Shown piece after piece: positions 1-12,060 of a stretch of 64,000 nt of DNA. The notes under the pieces are model-generated. The model worked only from the letters and a program-made list of their open reading frames with translations, did no database searches and had not been told where the DNA came from. Origin of the DNA: Orientallactaga sibirica (taxonomy: Eukaryota; Chordata; Mammalia; Rodentia; Dipodidae); assembly GCA_036365145.1 (NCBI GenBank), contig JAEOAD010000699.1, positions 10,389,001-10,453,000 on the forward strand, in the 5' to 3' direction. The translations under genes and the position numbers were made by a program. Numbering within the stretch: the first letter of the stretch is position 1; the number at the start of each line of letters is the position of its first letter.

Positions 1-799
1 CCGCAATTCTCCTAATTCCCATGCCGTCATTCACAGATGAGTCTAGGCACTAAACTATTTTTAATAAGTTTAATAAACAGGGGCTGGGAGCAGAAGAGGA
101 TCAGACTATTACTGGAGCATTGTATCCCTCCATTGGTTAAACATGTCCATGAAGAAGGAAGCACTTTCCTCCAGAGCTTGTTTAGAAGTTCTAGCAGAGG
201 AGAATGCAGCTGGCTCCTATACCCTTGTACAAGTAAGCAGCTTCAGGAGGGATGCCTGTGGAGTGGTGAGGCAGGACTGGGACACCAGCCTAGCCAGCCA
301 GATTAACCTAATCAATCCTGGCAACCAACGGGGTGACGATGTGTTAGCCAGATCACCCTCACATCCATGGAAGAGCAGTCCTATGAAGGGGATATCCTAC
401 TTAACATATCAGGTTCTTCCGTCTCTTAGCTGTCTTCATGTTTCTTTCCCTGACACAAATATGTAAACATAAAACTACAGAACACCAAATAATTTACAGA
501 TATGCTAATTCATACAAAAACAATGTTATTGAAAGCCCCATCATACTTTCCAGCACAACAGGGAGGTGCAGTGCAAATGGCACATACACAAACAGAACAA
601 GAAATGTCACCTCACTCCCTGACACTGATATTGAGAGGGAGACAGATAGCATTAAGCAGAGGCAGTTAGACAGGAAGACCCATAGGAGAAATATGAATCT
701 TAATTCCTGTCCGCCAACTAGAGATAAAACAAAGGGTGGTGCCTAACATCACACATTCACCCTGCTGTCTACAGCAGTTGCTGCAGAGTTAGAATTACT
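1..799. other. Intronic, no recognised feature
   Basis: Ordinary mixed-composition sequence with short chance frames (37-306, 143-466, 438-746) that resemble nothing known to me. Confidence 0.6.
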
Positions 800-1075
800 C
801 AATTACTCAGGTGAGTGGGGAGTTCAAACCCCAGCCCCTTCCAGGCGCTGTACTCAGGGGTGCTGACTCTGGATTCAGCTCTGGACCCAGAATAAAAAGC
901 CTGGCTGCTCAGGAGGCTTGTGGTGAGCTGTGTTTTTTGGTTTTTGGGTGTTTTTTTTTTTTTTTTTTTTTCTCTTTTTCCAGCTCCTTGGGTGTTCATC
1001 ACTGAGCACTCCAGGTTTTCGCCAATTGTGAGGTTTTGCCCTTCCCACCCTGGCACCAACTTGGGTGCTGGTAGA
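800..1075 (+). mobile_element. Possible ERV LTR end with primer-binding-site-like sequence
   Basis: An AATAAA (891-896) is followed by T-rich and U5-like sequence and then tggcaccaacttgggtgc (1051-1068), which resembles a lysine-tRNA primer site (TGGCGCCCAACGTGGGGC) with several differences. No LTR 5' end or retroviral frame was found. Confidence 0.25.
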
Positions 1076-2650
1076 GCAGGAAAGAATGATGTGTTGTTGC
1101 CTTATTTTTAAAGCCTCTCTTTTATATTCTTTTTCATGTTTTCTTCCTAGGCTCATGGACTTTTCATGGGCCCTTAGACTACTGGATGTACCCTCTCCTT
1201 GCCCTTTGGTTCCTGGGATTTACAGAATAAAGTGTAATAATTCACTAAAATAATCCTTCTCATTCTTGTTTCATTTCAATTCTTTGGTAAAGCAGACACA
1301 AGCTCGGGTTTGGGGTTTGTGTTTGAACCCCCAAAGTAAGTCCTGTCTCAATATGAGTGTCACTGCCAAGCTATGGGGCCTGGAGAGCAACGGAAAAATC
1401 AAAACCAAATCAAGTGAAATGAAAAGATAAAAGGATGGCTTATGTCAGAAAATTACATATCTAGGTACACATTCTGACAACCTTCCCCCTCTGTGAGATC
1501 ATCCTGTTGACCCTGGACGTGTCTTTTCATTATTTCTAAAGTCTCCATCTATTGCAAGTTCAGAATCAAGAAAGGATAAACAGAAATTACATGGACAAAT
1601 TAATCAACTGCTAAGACACCATTCTGATTTCAATCCCAATGCTGAAGAGTGGGAATGAGTCACTGTTTTGTTTGGCTTACTAATTTTTCAAATTCTAAGC
1701 ACCAGAAACACGTTACTTCCATATTCACACAAAGACACACATCTACACACTTTTTTTTCAAGGTGTGTAAGTTGTAATCTTTTTAGGATACCTACTCTGC
1801 TCTGAATAGCTTCACTTACTAAACTTTCAACTATTCTTCACAAGCCAAAAGAGCCCACCAATATTCTCAGGGACACCCCATGAAATACTAGGGCACTTTA
1901 TTTTACACAAAAGTCTCAGGCTGTAACAGATCCTTTGAATAATACAAGATAGAAAATACAATACAATGTGTGCAACACATCAATATGATAAAGGTATTTA
2001 AGTACTTCTGCTTCTCTGAGGCTAGGGGTGGGTTAATTATCTCCTGCTCCAGTTTCCCAAGTGCCTCCAAAGTGTTTCTTCACTAGAATCCTAAGAACTG
2101 ACAGAGTGAAAGCATCCTCCTTCATACATCCCATCGTTTTCAAAGATTGCTGCAAAGATTAACCAGGCCTACTTCTGGTACCAAACAAGGCATGATTGGT
2201 ACTGAAATGACATTTGGAAGACGATTTTGTTGTTGTTGTCATCAATTATTTTGTTCCTCCGACAACTTCTCTAATCCCTCCATTAGGGTTAGCAGAAAAG
2301 GAAATCCTTTGGAAAAAGAAGGAATAAAGAAGGTTGATGGATCCTGGCATTCAATCTCCTATTCTAGCTGAGCTCTTATAACTTGCAGTCACTTTCAATA
2401 CAGATCTTCTCTAATTAGAAGTTGGAAATGCTTGTTCCTTTAGAGAAGTCTTTAATTACACCACATTTGAAATGCCTACTCATGATAAGGGAACTATACT
2501 CATCACATCATACTCTCATCAAACCCAAAGAAATATGCATAAAATCTGACCAAGCATTTACAAAGAAACAGGTCAAAGTATTACATTTCTTAGCAGGTTT
2601 TATATCGGGCCCTCATAATCAAGCTGTATTTGAAGAGAAAGAGTGAAGAC
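1076..2650. other. Intronic, mostly unique
   Basis: An AATAAA at 1226-1231 and nearby LTR-like phrasing may belong to the doubtful ERV at 800-1075; the rest to 2650 is AT-rich and unassigned. Confidence 0.5.
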
Positions 2651-2664
2651 AAAAGAACAAAATG

Positions 2665-2828
2665 GCCGGGCGTGGTGGTGCACGCCTTTAATCCCAGCAC
2701 TTGGGAGGCAGAGGTAGGAGGATTGCCACGAGTTCGAGGCCACCCTGAGACTACAGAGTGAATTCCAGGTCAGCCTGGGCTAGAGTGAGACCCTACCTCG
2801 AAAAACCAAAAAAAAAAAAAAAAAAAAA
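2665..2828 (+). mobile_element. B1 SINE, full length
   Basis: GCCGGGCGTGG start, 7SL-like body and A-tail. The 14-nt TSD aaaagaacaaaatg is at 2651-2664 and 2825-2838. Confidence 0.9.
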
Positions 2829-3261
2829 GAACAAAATGTTTCATTTACCTATAGATATAGGTAGTTGCTACCAACCCTTTCAGTAAACAGGGATTCACTC
2901 ATATTCCCTGTTTTAGCAACACTTAGACTAGAAATCTCAGGTTTCTATAATGAAACTTTTATCTTCAAGTGGGTACAAAAGGAAACTAATATCTTCAAGT
3001 GGATACAAAAGAACTCTTCTAGGGAAAATTAAAACCCACCTTGGTAAGGATCTGGCAGTGAGGTCCTGGCACCACCCACTCCTCAAGTAGGGCCAATCAG
3101 AGAAGACACAGGCAAGCTCAGGCCTCCCAGGTCTTCCAAGCACAAAGCATATGAAAGCCCTTCCCACCTTTCTGGTCAAAAAACCAAGCTCTGTAAATCT
3201 AGTGTCTGAAATTCAGTAAGTAGAAAAAATATTAAACAAATGTTATTTAAAGAGATAAAAC

Positions 3262-3412
3262 TCTTTTTTATTTTTTTTTTAAGTCTCACTCTAGCTCAGG
3301 ATGACCTGGAATTCACTATGTAGTCTCAGGCTGGCCTCAAACTCACAGTGATCCTCCTACCTCCGCTTCCCAAGTCCTGTGATTAAAGGTGTGAGCCACC
3401 ACGCCCAACCCA
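3262..3412 (-). mobile_element. B1 SINE
   Basis: T-run followed by the reverse complement of the B1 body, ending gccaccacgccc. Confidence 0.85.
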
Positions 3413-3427
3413 TTATTTCATAGTTTA

Positions 3428-3623
3428 AAAAATATTTTATTTTCAAAGGGAGGGGGGAGAAAGAGAGAAACAGAGAATGGGCACTCCAGGGCCCCTTACC
3501 ACTACAAACAAACAAACACCAGAATCATGTGCCTCTGTGCATCTGGCTTTATGTGGGTACTAGGGAATCAAACTCAGGCTGTCAGGCTTTGCAGACAAGC
3601 ACCCTTAATCTGATCCAGCCCTC
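3428..3623 (-). mobile_element. B2-type SINE (short form)
   Basis: Reverse complement of the tRNA-headed SINE: AATAAA/GA-rich tail side first, then catctggc body; the head (ctggatcag...) at the right end is eroded. Confidence 0.75.
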
Positions 3624-3670
3624 ATCATTACACCATATTTTAAACAACTACAAGACGTAGTTAATATTTT

Positions 3671-3827
3671 TTGTTTTGTTTTATTTTTTCGAGGTAGGGT
3701 CTCACTCTCTAGCTCAGACTGACCTGGAATTTACTCTGTATTCTCAGGGTGGCCTCAAACTCACGGCATCCTCCTACCTCTGCCTCCTGAGTGCTGGGAT
3801 TAAAGGCATGCACCACCATGCCCAGCT
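3671..3827 (-). mobile_element. B1 SINE
   Basis: T/G-rich tail complement, then tcgaggtagggtctcactct and the full B1 body ending cccagc. Confidence 0.88.
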
Positions 3828-4276
3828 TGTAATTAATACCTTTTGAAAGAAGGATGTGATGAAGACAGACAAGTCTGGCCCTAAAATACTGACTATAAGA
3901 TTTATCAATTAAATTAGTCTTAGCATAGTAAAGCATTGATGATACAGACCTGTGAAGACTGTTTAGAATCTTCACTGAATCTTGAGATCTGTATCACTCT
4001 CCACTAGAACTATGACAGGAGCCATATGTCGTTTAAACTTCCCTAGAGCTAGAGAGACTGAGCTAGAGAGACCCTACCTCAAAAATAAATACAGTAATAG
4101 TTATTAGATCTGTGGTGGGGAAGAAGGAAAAAAAATAAAAGGTGACATCATCTTGTCAGTAAAATACAAGCCCCATGAAGAGCTCTACTCGACATGGCCC
4201 AGTCAGATGAAGAAACATGACATGTTTATGGAACAGGAACTGTTGTTCAGAATTGGGTGTTAATAAAAACTTGATA

Positions 4277-4482
4277 CGGGATAGAGAGATGGCTTAGCAG
4301 TTAAGGCACTTGCCTGAAAAGCTAAAGGACCCCAATACCCACGTAAGCCAGATACACATAATGATGCATGCGTCTGGAGTTCATTTGCAGTGGCTAGAGG
4401 CCCTAGCACACCATTCTCTCTCTCTCTCCCTCTCCTTCCCTCCCTCTGTCTCTCTCAAATAAATAAATAAAAATAAAATCTT
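4277..4482 (+). mobile_element. B2-type SINE (short form)
   Basis: Head gatagagagatggcttagc, CATCTGGAGTTCATTTGCAG-like body, CT-rich stretch and AAATAAATAAA tail. Confidence 0.85.
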
Positions 4483-5019
4483 AAAGAAAAACTTGATACA
4501 AAAATGACCAATCACTGAGACAATCGTCACAGATCTCTCACAAAACTGTTACTTTTATCATGTCAGTAATACATACTGCTTACCACATATGCAAATGTAA
4601 ACCCTAGCTAAACCTCCAACAGGGAAAAGAGGAGTGATGAGCAACATCCACTTGTTCAGATCAGCGTCAACAGGATCCTTATGATCCTGAAAACTTAAGG
4701 TCTCAACTCTCCCCAAGATACATGAACCTGGGGTTTCACAGTGTACACATTTATCATTTCAGAAAGAATCAACCCTGCTCCAATCCCCAGCCCACTCAAG
4801 CAGAAAACTTGAGGCTATGTCAAAATGAATGTAAACAGGTATTTCTATTTCAGAAATCTATTTAAAGTATATAAAATGTCTTAAGAAGGAGATGAAGGTT
4901 GCTAGGTAGGCCTGAAGAATGCCTTTAGAAGTTAAATCTGAAAGGGGCTGTTTTTTTTAGATTTCTAAGTTATAAATGACACAGTTAAAGGAAAGAGGGA
5001 AGGTAGTTCTCATCACCAC

Positions 5020-5037
5020 CACACACACACACACACC
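5020..5037. repeat. (CA)n microsatellite
   Basis: Short uninterrupted CA run; creates artificial CVCVC frames. Confidence 0.9.
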
Positions 5038-5213
5038 CATGGTGACAGTATTGACTCATTATCTTCTTTCTACCACTTGAGGAAACACAATTAGGAATGA
5101 CATGCCTATGTCTGAAGCAGTAGGTAAGTGTTCCCTCTCCCTTACCCACCTGCTTGCCATGCAACCACTGCAGGAAGGAGCCTCTTGACAAGGCCTTCAA
5201 AAGTACTCAGCTG

Positions 5214-5357
5214 AGCTGGGCATGGTGGCGCACACCTTTAATCCCAGCACTTGGGAGGCAGAGGTAGGAGGATCGCCATGAGTTCGAGGCCACCCTGAGA
5301 CTACATAGTTAATTCCAGGTCAGCCTGGACCAGAGTGAAACCCTACTTTGGTGGGTA
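5214..5357 (+). mobile_element. B1 SINE
   Basis: gctgggcatggtggcgc start and complete body; the tail is reduced to tttggtggg, so this copy is not young. Confidence 0.85.
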
Positions 5358-6102
5358 AAAAGTGCTCAGCTGCTGAGAAGCATGCAACCAGACAAAAATT
5401 TATCCATAAAAGAAGGTAGCACCAGCAGACCTTAATTAGCTTTAGTTCTCACTCAATTCCTTCAGGCCAAAGTTAGCACTAAAGGGCTTTACTCTTTGGC
5501 ACACACATTTATTTACAGTAAGCCACATGAAATGAGAAGACAGAGGGGCAGAGTGAACAAAAGATGAGAAAGCAAAGGGAGAGGTGAGAAGTAGTGTGCA
5601 TGGGTAGACAGTGTGAAACAAAAACCAAGGAGGAGGAAAGCAGCAATTTATTTTAAAAGGCTGAAGGAAAACAACTCTAGTCCAAAGAGATCATAACAAA
5701 AAGAACACTCCCTTAGTTACCAACCAGCTTGCAGTCCACAGCCCTATTGCCATGGGCTATGTATTCTCCTTAGTTAGCCTGAACTAACCCTGGTCAGAAC
5801 CTGCTGGTACCTGCCTAAAAAGCCTCCAAAAGAAACCTCAGGTGACCAAAGGTTGAGGTACTAATTCACGCTGGATGGCACTTCTCTAGAGATAGGCTGA
5901 GGCCAACCCAATAGCATAGAACTGGAAGGGGCCTTTACAATTTGTACTATGCTCAGATAACAAGGCCAGTTCCACAACCCTTCCATCTATGCTTTTGGGT
6001 AAAAACTTCTTCCAAGAAAAGATAAATCCAAACAGCAAGGGCTTCACCATACTCACTACACTAGTCAGGGCTCTTCATATCCTCTACAAAGACTTACTTT
6101 TT

Positions 6103-6103
<1 letters not shown>

Positions 6104-6151
<48 letters not shown>
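6104..6151 (+). repeat. (TG)n microsatellite
   Basis: Long GT run followed by an alternating GCGC/CACACGCGCG stretch to about 6171, a candidate Z-DNA segment. It is the tail side of the adjoining B4-type element. Confidence 0.9.
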
Positions 6152-6152
<1 letters not shown>

Positions 6153-6471
6153 CGCGCGCACACGCGCGAGCACATGACACAGCAAGCATGCAGAGGTCAG
6201 AGAATAACTTTGGGGTTCCTGTGCTCCACTTTTCTTTAAGGCAGGTTCTCTTGTCACTATAAATTAATTGCCAAAAGACAAAGAAACTTCAGACTAGGTG
6301 TCCTGCAATCTTGAGATTCTCCTGGCTCCACCTCCCATTGTCATAGGTTCATTCAGAACCACATACATGGTGCCACTTGCAGCCAGCCTTATGTGGGTAG
6401 CAGAGAACTGAACCAAGGCTGGCAAGCTTTTCAAGCAAGCACCTTTAACCACTGAGCCATCTCAGCAGCCC
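6153..6471 (-). mobile_element. B4-type SINE
   Basis: Reverse complement of a composite SINE: cagaggtcagagaata on the tail side, a B1-like middle that is diverged, and a tRNA-type head complement ccactgagccatctcagc at 6449-6468. Confidence 0.65.
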
Positions 6472-6534
6472 CCAAAACATATTTTTACTCATCAGTTGAC
6501 ATGTATGTTTCAAAATAACTATCGGCTCTCTAAA

Positions 6535-6640
6535 GACACTTGGCATGTAAATTTTATTTAATCCTCACAAACTTATTAGTTATAAAACTTGCTCCATTTT
6601 TCAAAGAACACTGAGAATCAGATAAATGAATTTCACAAGG
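6535..6640 (-). mobile_element. MIR fragment
   Basis: tttaatcctcacaaactta followed by attttt...gagaatcag matches the reverse complement of the MIR core and 3' part. Confidence 0.55.
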
Positions 6641-6729
6641 GCCCTTGGCAGATGCTTTACCAAAAAAAGAGACAGATAAACCCAGGGCAGTCAGTCTCAA
6701 ATCCTAGGCCAGAGGTTTTCAACCTTTTT

Positions 6730-6906
6730 GTTTGTTTGTTTGTTTGTTTGTTTGTTTGTTTGTTTGTTTTTTAGGTAGGGTCTCACTCTAGCTCAGGCTT
6801 ACCTGGAATTCCCTCTGTAGTCTCAGGGTAGCCTCGAACTCACAGTGATCCTCCTACCTCTGCCTCCCAAGTGCTGGGATTAAAGGTGTGCACCATCACA
6901 CCCGGC
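6730..6906 (-). mobile_element. B1 SINE with (TTTG)n tail
   Basis: The reversed tail is a TTTG array (6730-6768). The 13-nt TSD tttcaaccttttt flanks it at 6717-6729 and 6907-6919. Confidence 0.9.
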
Positions 6907-7157
6907 TTTCAACCTTTTTATACTCATAAAAACGGAAAACTCCAAGGAACATTTTTGGTTAGGTAGATCCGATCAAAATGTCCCATATTAGAAATCAAAG
7001 ATCAAAACTTAAAGAGAGACAAAATAAAATACCATTAATCTAGTTTAGCATGAACAATACTAGTTTCTCTTCAAATCATATAACTCTTTCACCTTTTTTA
7101 ATTTAGCATGAGCAAGGAATGTCATTAACATGGAGTCTACTTTAAGAGTGAAAACTA

Positions 7158-7314
7158 GCCAGATATGGTGTTGCATGCCTTTAATCCCAGCACTTCAGAG
7201 GCAGAGAAGTAAGAGGATCGATCACAAGAATTCAAGGCCACCCTGAGACTACATAATGAATTCCAGGTCAGCCTGAGCTAGAGCAAGACCCTACACCTTG
7301 AAAAAAAATTTTTT
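7158..7314 (+). mobile_element. B1 SINE, diverged
   Basis: agccagatatggtgttgca start, complete but mutated body, A8T6 end. Confidence 0.8.
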
Positions 7315-8515
7315 AAGTGAAAAATATCAATTACAAAGTCAGAATTATGAAGCTTATAATCAATAGTGTTACCAAAAGCATGAAGTATCACTGTTTATTA
7401 TTTTAACTCTTTCTGACCTTACATGAATCACTCAGGCAATCTATCTATCTAACACTTATAAACTCAGCCTTACCATCTGTAGCAATAGGAATACCAACTA
7501 ATATAGGTATTTTAAAGTTAGTGCATGCAGTTCAATATTTGGCTCATAAACATTCAAATGTTGACTGCAATCTTTATTATTATGATTAACCACAGAAAAT
7601 AGAGGAAAGGACTGAATTTGCCACTTGCACACAACTTAGCAAGAGTTTCTGAACCAACTTGTTTCCTTCCTTTACTCTAAAAATAAGGTTCTTTTCAATA
7701 TAAGGAAAGGGCTCTGTTTATGCTGACAGTGCAAAATGAAAAGACTAAGATTTCTTCAAATAAGTATTATCCCATTTGAATGTCAACATTCCTGTCTCCT
7801 CAGTAAGCTTGAAAACAATTACAACTACCGACACCATGGTCAAAATGCAGTTTCAAATTCTCCCATATTTGAGGAGAAGTCCAGGTTTATATGATAAATT
7901 AATGGCACAATATAATGATGTGGGTTGCACTGGTTATGATAGCGGGGCAGGAAAACATCAAGATAATAGTAAACCACTTTTGTGAGCCAAGAAAAAAACT
8001 TCAGATATTCTAATGAAGCCCTCGTAGTACTTTCATCCTTCCAGGAAACCCAAGGCCTTCATGCCTGGGCCTAGAATCTGTGATATGACCATTATGTCCA
8101 AAAGCTTCAACTCTTCCTCTCTCTTCCTCACTTTAGTGTAAAATAATGGGTTGGCCTCTCCAACAGCATAAGAGTCTAGACATAAGAAAGGAAGAGCATG
8201 ACTGTCCTGCTAACAGAGGATTTACTAGGTATTCTTTACTTGGAAAGCTAAGGCAGAAGATGCAGAATTCCAGGACACCTTAGGGCAACATAGCAAGATC
8301 CCATAGGGAGAGATGGCTGGGGCAGGGAAGATGCTCAGCTTTGTGCTGCATAAACTATACTGAATTGTTATAAAAACAATATTTTAAAAAACACTTAGAA
8401 TCACATGACATCACACTCCTACATCAACACAAGTGTTTTCATTTATACACTATATAAAATGTCTTCATAAATGATTTTTCTTTGGAGTTATTCACACTGT
8501 AACTTGAAGAAAACA
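7315..8515. other. Intronic, no recognised feature
   Basis: A 69-codon frame at 7776-7985 has no recognisable motif and no splice or start context. Confidence 0.5.
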
Positions 8516-8528
8516 AAAATCCCAACTT

Positions 8529-8831
8529 TGGGGCTGGAGAGATGGCTTAGTGGTTAAGGTGCCTGCCTGCCAAGCCTAAGAACTCCCGTCCATCTCCAGG
8601 TCCCATGTTTAGCCAGACGCAAAAGTGAGGTTAAAAAAAAAGCATGCAATGCTGCGCTTGCACACAACGGGGTGCACACATCTGGAGTTCGTTCACAGTG
8701 GCTGAGAGGCCACTGGCATGCCCATTCTCTCCCTCCCTCCCTCTCCCTCTTTCTCTTTCTCTCTCTCTCTCTGCCTCTTCCTCTCTGTCTCTCTCTCTCT
8801 CTGTCTCTCTCAAATAATAAAATTTTTTTTA
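8529..8831 (+). mobile_element. B2-type SINE (long form)
   Basis: GGGCTGGAGAGATGGCTTAG head, body with the extra block of the long form, extended CT-rich region. The 16-nt TSD (aaaatcccaactttgg / aaaatcacaactttgg) differs by one base. Confidence 0.9.
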
Positions 8832-9101
8832 AAATCACAACTTTGGAAATTATTGTATTCATATAAGATGAATGTTTCCTTACTTAATACCAATTGTGCG
8901 TGAGGAATGAAAGATAATATTGAGCGTCAGCTTTGACTGAAGGTCCACAGCAAAGATATTCATGGACTAAGTCAGGAACTATTAGCAGTTTCATTCCCTT
9001 GGACTATCTGCAAGTCATGGATTCTACTTTAGAGGGACCACAGTTTGACAGTAGAGAAACATTCTAAACCAAACAAGAGTTACCAAAGAAAGAGGGTGAA
9101 A

Positions 9102-9325
9102 CATGCCTGAGCAGCAAGGTCACTGAGAAATCAAGCTGGTGATGACCAGCTTCCTATAGACCAGCTGACTGAAAACTGGGAAAAAGTTGTACTTCATGCA
9201 GCCCTATTGGAGACAGAAGTCACCATCGGTGAAAACAGTGGACACTGGAAGCCTCAAGTTTGGCCAGACAGACCAAATAACCGAATAGATGCAATAGTGG
9301 ATGTCTGTTCTAGGGGAAATCCACA
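9102..9325 (+). mobile_element. L1 3'UTR fragment
   Basis: Clearly homologous to 10540-10780 inside the next L1 (shared blocks include gcaaggtcactgagaaa and gtgaaaacagtggacactgg). No ORF2 sequence precedes it, so it is a severely truncated or duplicated piece. Confidence 0.75.
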
Positions 9326-9368
9326 GCACAGTGGAATGATGAATGACTAAGATAGACCCCATAGCTCA

Positions 9369-9369
9369 T

Positions 9370-9422
<53 letters not shown>
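9369..9422. repeat. (AAAT)n microsatellite
   Basis: AAATAAATAAAT array, probably grown from the A-rich tail of the preceding L1 3'UTR piece. Confidence 0.85.
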
Positions 9423-9573
9423 GCAAAAACAAGCAATGACACAAAAATCCTTATTCTATTTCTTTCATTCTACAAATCACAAAGCATTAAGACATCTCCC
9501 AGAAAGAACTATTAGAACTTTTGTTAAAATCAAACTGATTTTAATTCCCTCATATAAAAAAAAAAAAAAACTA

Positions 9574-11415
9574 TCCTTAGCCATCAGGGAAATGCAAATT
9601 TAAACTACTTTGAGATTCCAACTCATTCTTGTCAGAATGGCTACCATCAAGAAAACAAATGACAATAAGTGTTGATGAGGATGCCAATAAAGAGGTACAC
9701 TTCTACACTGTTGGTGGGAATGTAATCTGGTCCAGCCATTGTGGAAATCAGTGTGGAGGTTCTTGCGACAGCTAAAAATAGATTTACCATATGATCCAGC
9801 TACAGCACTCCTAGGCATATATCCAAAGGACTCTTCTCACTACCTTAGAGATATTTGCACAACCATGTTTATTGCTGCTCTCTTCATAATAGCTAGGAAA
9901 TGGAACCAGCCTAGATGTCCCTCCACAGACGAATGGATAATAAAGATGTGGTACATTTTACACACTGGAGTTCTATTCAACGGCAAAGAAAAATGAAATT
10001 TTCTGGGAAATGGAGGGATCTGGAAAGGATTATACTAAGTGAGGTAACCCAGGCTCAGAAAGACAAAAGTCACATGTTCTCTCTCACATGTGGATCCTAA
10101 ATACAAATGTATAGACTTGTGTGTGAGCTAGAACCAAAAACTGGTAGCAGAGGCCAGTAAGCTAGAAAAAGGTTATAAGGGAGGGAGGAGAGGGAAGGAC
10201 TTACGGGGATGGTATTGTATATATGAAATAGAAGAACAGATTACAGTCAGGCAAAAGGCCTAAGCAAGGCCAGGGGGAGAAAATGTGTAAAAAGAAGGGC
10301 GGGGGAAGGTCAATCAAAATTCAAGATATTCTGAATAAGACTTATGTAAACCTACTTTTTTGAATAATGGCACATCTAGCAGCTATAGACTGTTACTAGA
10401 AAATTTTCAGTGCGTGGGATGGGATACCTTCCAGTGAGTTGTTGGTCAGGGAGGTCCCTTTTGCCTCCAAAACATTACAGGCTTTTGCCAAAGCCCTTGG
10501 TTTCCCTTGAGAAACAGATAGTAAGACCCTATTGCTGAAGACCTCACTTGCCTGAGCTGCAAGGTCACTGAGAAAGAAAGCTGGTGCTGAGCAGAAAACC
10601 TTCTCCCTGTAGACCAGCCAACTGAAAGCTGGAAAAAGCTGCACTGCATGAAGCCGTATGGGAGACAGAAATCATTAGCAGTGAAAACAGTGGACACTGG
10701 AAACCTCAAGTCTAGCCAGAGAGGCCAAATGACTGAACAGGTGCAATAGTGGCATGTCTGCCCTGGGGAAAACCAACTACTCCCTAATTGAAATGAAGGC
10801 CCACTCTATGGGAGGGAATACATGCCTGGTACTGAAAAACCTAATCAAAAGTCTATGACAGGGGAGGTCATGAGCCTTAGGGGTATAAAGCCTGCTCTTG
10901 TCTGGCTAACTGTATATATTATTCTCACCAAACTTCCCTGAAAGAACTACACTTGTTCATATTCACATATTAATGTTACTCTCACTTCTGGTTAGAGAAG
11001 CTTCTCTTTTCAGATGGTGATGACCATTGGGATGACCCAAAAGGCAACATAGTGCTGAGAAGAAGGGATAGAGGAGTGTCCAGCACTGAAACTCTATCAC
11101 ACCCTCCAAAGTTCAGGGTCCATTGCAGAAGAGGTGGTAGAAAGAATGTAAGAGCCAAAGGAAGGGTATGACTTCTTACAATGCAACTGTCCAGACAGAA
11201 ATTGGCCTTGATATCTATGACTTCGCAGTGCCTAACAATACCTTCACAAGACCCTCATAAAAGGAGAAAAAGATGATGACATCAAATTAAAAGAGAGACT
11301 AATGGAGAGAGGGAGGGGATATGATGGAGAGTGGAGTTGTGAAGGGGAAAGTGGGGGAGGGGAGGGAAATATCATGGTTTATTGTCTAAGTATAGAAGCT
11401 GTCAATAAAAAAAAA
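9574..11415 (+). mobile_element. L1 LINE, 5'-truncated (ORF2 C-terminus + 3'UTR)
   Basis: From 9574 to about 10100 the sequence matches the end of L1 ORF2. The best frame (9739-9996) gives KSVWRFLRQLKIDLPYDPA, LLGIYP, FIAALFI and CPSTDEWI blocks typical of the ORF2p C-terminal region. Frame breaks show it is dead. From about 10100 to 11415 is the 3'UTR, ending caataaaaaaaaa. The endonuclease, reverse transcriptase and ORF1 are absent because the copy begins deep in ORF2. Confidence 0.88.
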
Positions 11416-11464
11416 TTTAAGAACAGTGCAAAAAAAGAAGAAAAGAAAAGAAAATATGGTTGGT

Positions 11465-11673
11465 GGGCTGGAAAGCTAGCTTAATGGTTAAGGTGCTTAC
11501 CTGCGAAGCCTAAGGACCCAGGTTCAATTCCCCCGTACCCACATAAGCCAGATGCACAAGGTGGTGAATACATCTGGAGTTTGTTTGCAATGGTTAAAGG
11601 CCCTGTAGCACCCATTCTCTCTCGCATACACACACTCTCTCTCTCTCATAAATAAATAAATATTTTTAAAAAA
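11465..11673 (+). mobile_element. B2-type SINE (short form)
   Basis: ggctggaaagctagcttaa head, B box ggttcaattcc, CA/CT-rich region and AAATAAATAAAT tail. Confidence 0.88.
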
Positions 11674-11974
11674 AGAAAATCCACTGCTTTTTTTCTTTTT
11701 TTGCCTGTCAGTTACTTCGAATATAGAGTAAAGGCATTTCTTTCTTAACATACTATGACTAAAATAGTTTTGTCACTTAGATTAGGCCCAGTGTTCAAGA
11801 GTTTAAAACTCTTAAATCAGTTTCTAGTCAGAAACTATTCATTCAATAAATGTAAAACCTTAATGCTTTAAGCATCACTACCTTGAGGAAAATGTATTTT
11901 AGCAATTTCAAAAGAGAAAACAAAAGGAAAGGGGTTTTCTGTTCCTTAACGGAGCACCATTGAAGTGTTAGTGA

Positions 11975-12060
11975 TCTCCTACTTTAGTCACAGCCTTGCC
12001 ATTTGTGAGCAATATGATGCTACCATGTTAGGTAACCTTTCTGAACCTCAGTCCCACAGC
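11975..12060 (+). mobile_element. MIR fragment
   Basis: ccttgccatttgtgagca ... ggtaacctttctgaacctca corresponds to the MIR core (CTGCCACTTACTAGCTGTG...CTTAACCTCTCTGAGCCTCA). Confidence 0.65.

Larger units (their letters stand above)
4483..6103. other. Intronic, unique apart from one B1 and a CA run
   Basis: No repeat consensus recognised outside 5020-5037 and 5214-5357. The stretch 5690-5990 is relatively C-rich but lacks motifs I can name. Confidence 0.5.

Noticed and set aside
8554..8862. RE-rich and SL-rich frames in CT/GA tracts (also near 24189, 37323, 43466, 52418)
   Set aside because: Low-complexity translations of microsatellites in SINE tails.
11465..11540. tRNA-like A and B boxes here and at the head of every B2
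   Set aside because: Heads of tRNA-derived SINEs followed by SINE bodies; they do not fold as complete tRNA genes.
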